From Dehalococcoidia bacterium (lineage in GTDB: Bacteria > Chloroflexota > Dehalococcoidia > JAUYDP01), in the NCBI GenBank assembly GCA_030691805.1, contig JAUYDP010000140.1, positions 1-5,741 of the forward strand: DNA of 5,741 nucleotides. Direction: 5' to 3'. Below the pieces are notes generated by a model. The model had not been told where the DNA came from. It worked only from the letters and a program-made list of their open reading frames with translations, and ran no database searches. This document shows positions 4,662 through 5,741 of this stretch, piece after piece. Numbering within the stretch: the first letter of the stretch is position 1; the number at the start of each line of letters is the position of its first letter. A program made the position numbers and the translations under genes.

Positions 4662-5431
4662 TCAAAAAAGGCGGCTATAGCTTCCTTGAAGTCGGGCTGG
4701 TCCGAGGAGGCGCCCACTCCCAGACGCTCCCTCTCCAGTTGGGTCTCAAGCAATGGTGTCATGGAGGCGTTGAGCAGGGCCTTGGCGGTAGCGAAGGAAT
4801 AGGCTGGCCCGGCGGCTACCTCCAAGGCCATCTCACTGGCCCTCTGGGCCAGGTCGGCCTCCGGCACCACCCGGTGCACTAACCCCAGCCGGAGCGCCTC
4901 GGCGGCGTCTATGGCGCGGTCCAGGAATACCAGCTCGGAGGCCAGGCCCAGACCTACCAGGCGGGGCATGAAGATAGTCCAGCCTCCGTCCGGGACCAGG
5001 GCGGCCACCCTGGTATAGGCCAGCTTGAACACGGCCCGCTCCGAGGCGATGCGCAGGTCACAGGCCAACGCGATGCTGAAGCCTGCGCCGGCAGCCGATC
5101 CGTTGACCGCTGCGATAACCGGCTTGGGCAGAAGCCGCACATCGGTGATGAAGCGGTGGAAGGGCTTGGTCAGTTCAAGGAAGTATGAAGACGGGGCGCG
5201 CCCTTGCTCCATATGTTCTTTCGCTCCCTGCAAATTGCCACCGGAGCAAAAAGCCTTTCCGGCGCCGGTGATGACCACCACACGCACCGCAGGATCGTCC
5301 CGGCAGTCCTCCATGGCCAGCACCATCTCTGCCATCATGGTGGCCGCCAGGGAGTTATAGCTCTGAGGCCGGTTGAAGGTGATCGTAGCTATACCCTGCT
5401 CCTTAGTGTAAATCAACTCCTTAAAGTCCAT
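4637..5431 (-). CDS. Enoyl-CoA hydratase/isomerase (crotonase) family protein
   Basis: This 264-residue protein is full length for a crotonase. The first oxyanion-hole segment is KAFCSGGNL (59-67) and the second is AAVNGSAAGAGFSIALACDL (107-126), which together stabilise an acyl-CoA enolate. The segment FKLAYTRVAALVPDGG (135-150) has no glutamate where rat enoyl-CoA hydratase has Glu144, but keeps Asp148 in PDGG as in PaaG-type isomerases; Glu166 in ASELVFL aligns with Glu164. The sequence ends FFEKRPAKFG, typical of the family. It probably isomerises or otherwise processes an enoyl-CoA in the cytoplasm rather than being a classic hydratase. The start at 5431 has AAGGAG (5439-5444) seven bases upstream. 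It has its own promoter and probable terminator and shows no link to the glycan genes. Confidence 0.92.
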   Translation of the reverse strand: MDFKELIYTKEQGIATITFNRPQSYNSLAATMMAEMVLAMEDCRDDPAVRVVVITGAGKAFCSGGNLQGAKEHMEQGRAPSSYFLELTKPFHRFITDVRLLPKPVIAAVNGSAAGAGFSIALACDLRIASERAVFKLAYTRVAALVPDGGWTIFMPRLVGLGLASELVFLDRAIDAAEALRLGLVHRVVPEADLAQRASEMALEVAAGPAYSFATAKALLNASMTPLLETQLERERLGVGASSDQPDFKEAIAAFFEKRPAKFG

Positions 5432-5467
5432 GGTCCAACTCCTTAGAACGTATTTGCCATGATCTGG

Positions 5468-5498
5468 GGCAGGCCGAGGTGAACAATCACGGCCTGCC
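5468..5498 (-). promoter_or_regulatory. Leader hairpin of the hydratase-family gene
   Basis: GGCAGGCCG (5468-5476) and CGGCCTGCC (5490-5498) are perfect 9-base arms around a 13-base loop, lying between the predicted promoter and the ribosome site. The part 5488-5498 recurs exactly in the glycosyltransferase leader. It could be a regulatory or mRNA-stabilising stem; no ligand-binding fold is recognised. Confidence 0.5.
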
Positions 5499-5509
5499 GG
5501 GACGCACCT

Positions 5510-5539
5510 ATTATAGCTGCCTTAAGCCTTGCGCCTCAA
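5510..5539 (-). promoter_or_regulatory. Predicted sigma70-type promoter of the hydratase-family gene
   Basis: The minus strand has TTGAGG (5539-5534), an 18-base spacer and a perfect TATAAT (5515-5510). Transcription would start near 5503, leaving a leader of about 72 bases that includes the 9-bp hairpin and the AAGGAG site. Confidence 0.55.
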
Positions 5540-5550
5540 GCGCACGTTGG

Positions 5551-5679
5551 AGAGTGTTGAATTACTTCCGTAGTCGGCATCGTCCCTTCACTCCGTTCAG
5601 GACAGGCCCCGATGCCGACGGTCGGGGTCAGAGACGACCCTGACTACGGGACCAGGTGTTGTTCAACAGTCTCTGTTGA
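5551..5679. repeat. MITE-like foldback element
   Basis: Nested inverted repeats occupy most of this gene-free stretch. TGTTGAA (5555-5561) pairs with TTCAACA (5662-5668); flanking AGAG and CTCT extend it with a 2-base bulge. CCGTAGTC (5568-5575) pairs perfectly with GACTACGG (5642-5649), and the longer 19-base arms 5568-5586 and 5631-5649 match at 15 positions. Inside, GTCGGCATCG (5573-5582) pairs with CGATGCCGAC (5610-5619). At the right edge TCAACAG and CTGTTGA (5663-5669, 5673-5679) form a second hairpin. No coding capacity is seen. This looks like a miniature inverted-repeat element or the stem of a structured RNA; no target-site duplication is visible. Confidence 0.5.
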
Positions 5680-5682
5680 TGT

Positions 5683-5719
5683 ACCATAGGACCATAGGAA
5701 ATATTCACCATTACCTATG
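5683..5719 (+). promoter_or_regulatory. Tandem 8-base repeat and inverted half-site, possible operator
   Basis: ACCATAGG occurs twice back to back (5683-5690, 5691-5698), and CCTATG (5714-5719) is the inverse of the CATAGG in the second copy, 15 bases away. The cluster sits directly before the ribosome site of a possible plus-strand gene, where an operator would be expected. A weak TTGATG-17-AAATAT pair overlaps it, but I do not call that a promoter. Confidence 0.3.
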
Positions 5720-5729
5720 AGGTGACGCC

Positions 5730-5741
5730 ATGGTCAGCCCG
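5730..5741 (+). CDS. Possible start of a divergent gene (four codons)
   Basis: An ATG at 5730 preceded by GAGGTG (5719-5724) with a five-base spacing begins M-V-S-P and runs off the right edge. Nothing can be said of function. The call rests only on the ribosome-site spacing and the repeat cluster upstream, so it may be wrong. Confidence 0.3.

Noticed and set aside
5551..5679. tRNA or tmRNA-like cloverleaf
   Set aside because: The nested stems have no acceptor-stem geometry, no T-loop consensus and no anticodon arm of normal size.

Overview
The window is 5.7 kb of bacterial DNA in which all seven complete genes, and one partial gene, lie on the minus strand. A possible divergent gene on the plus strand is just entered at the right edge. 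Most genes are GC-rich, have clear Shine-Dalgarno sequences and encode proteins of a free-living bacterium. GC-rich hairpin repeats with a GGGGGACTCCCCC core and the style of the proteins suggest a Chloroflexota (Dehalococcoidia-like) or similar environmental genome. That taxonomic guess is inference from memory and is weak.

Layout in transcription order (right to left): (1) an enoyl-CoA hydratase/isomerase family gene (4637-5431) with its own promoter, leader hairpin and a probable terminator; (2) a family 2 glycosyltransferase (3719-4486) with a good sigma70-type promoter; (3) an NAD-dependent SDR epimerase/dehydratase-like protein (2561-3562), separated from the glycosyltransferase by two copies of a hairpin repeat; (4) a two-gene unit of a DUF262 (GmrS/ParB-like) protein (1367-2407) and a HEPN-domain protein (885-1370) overlapping by GTGA; (5) a hicB-hicA toxin-antitoxin pair (510-752, 292-510) overlapping by one base; (6) the start of a DegT/DnrJ/EryC1-type sugar aminotransferase (1-254), which runs off the left edge.

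The glycosyltransferase, sugar-nucleotide SDR and DegT aminotransferase look like parts of one cell-surface glycan or deoxyamino-sugar locus. The DUF262-HEPN and HicBA genes sit between them and interrupt that theme. The DUF262-HEPN pair is also visibly poorer in G+C in sampled lines. The simplest reading is an accessory cassette of defence and toxin-antitoxin genes placed inside a glycan cluster.

The most interesting item is the DUF262-HEPN pair: a DGQQR-bearing putative NTP-responsive protein without a visible HNH nuclease domain, translationally coupled to a small HEPN protein whose usual R-x4-H ribonuclease motif reads K-x4-H. Other points are an SDR lacking the Tyr and Lys of YxxxK, a crotonase lacking one of the two hydratase glutamates, a MITE-like foldback at 5551-5679, and an 11-base leader motif shared by two consecutive transcription units.
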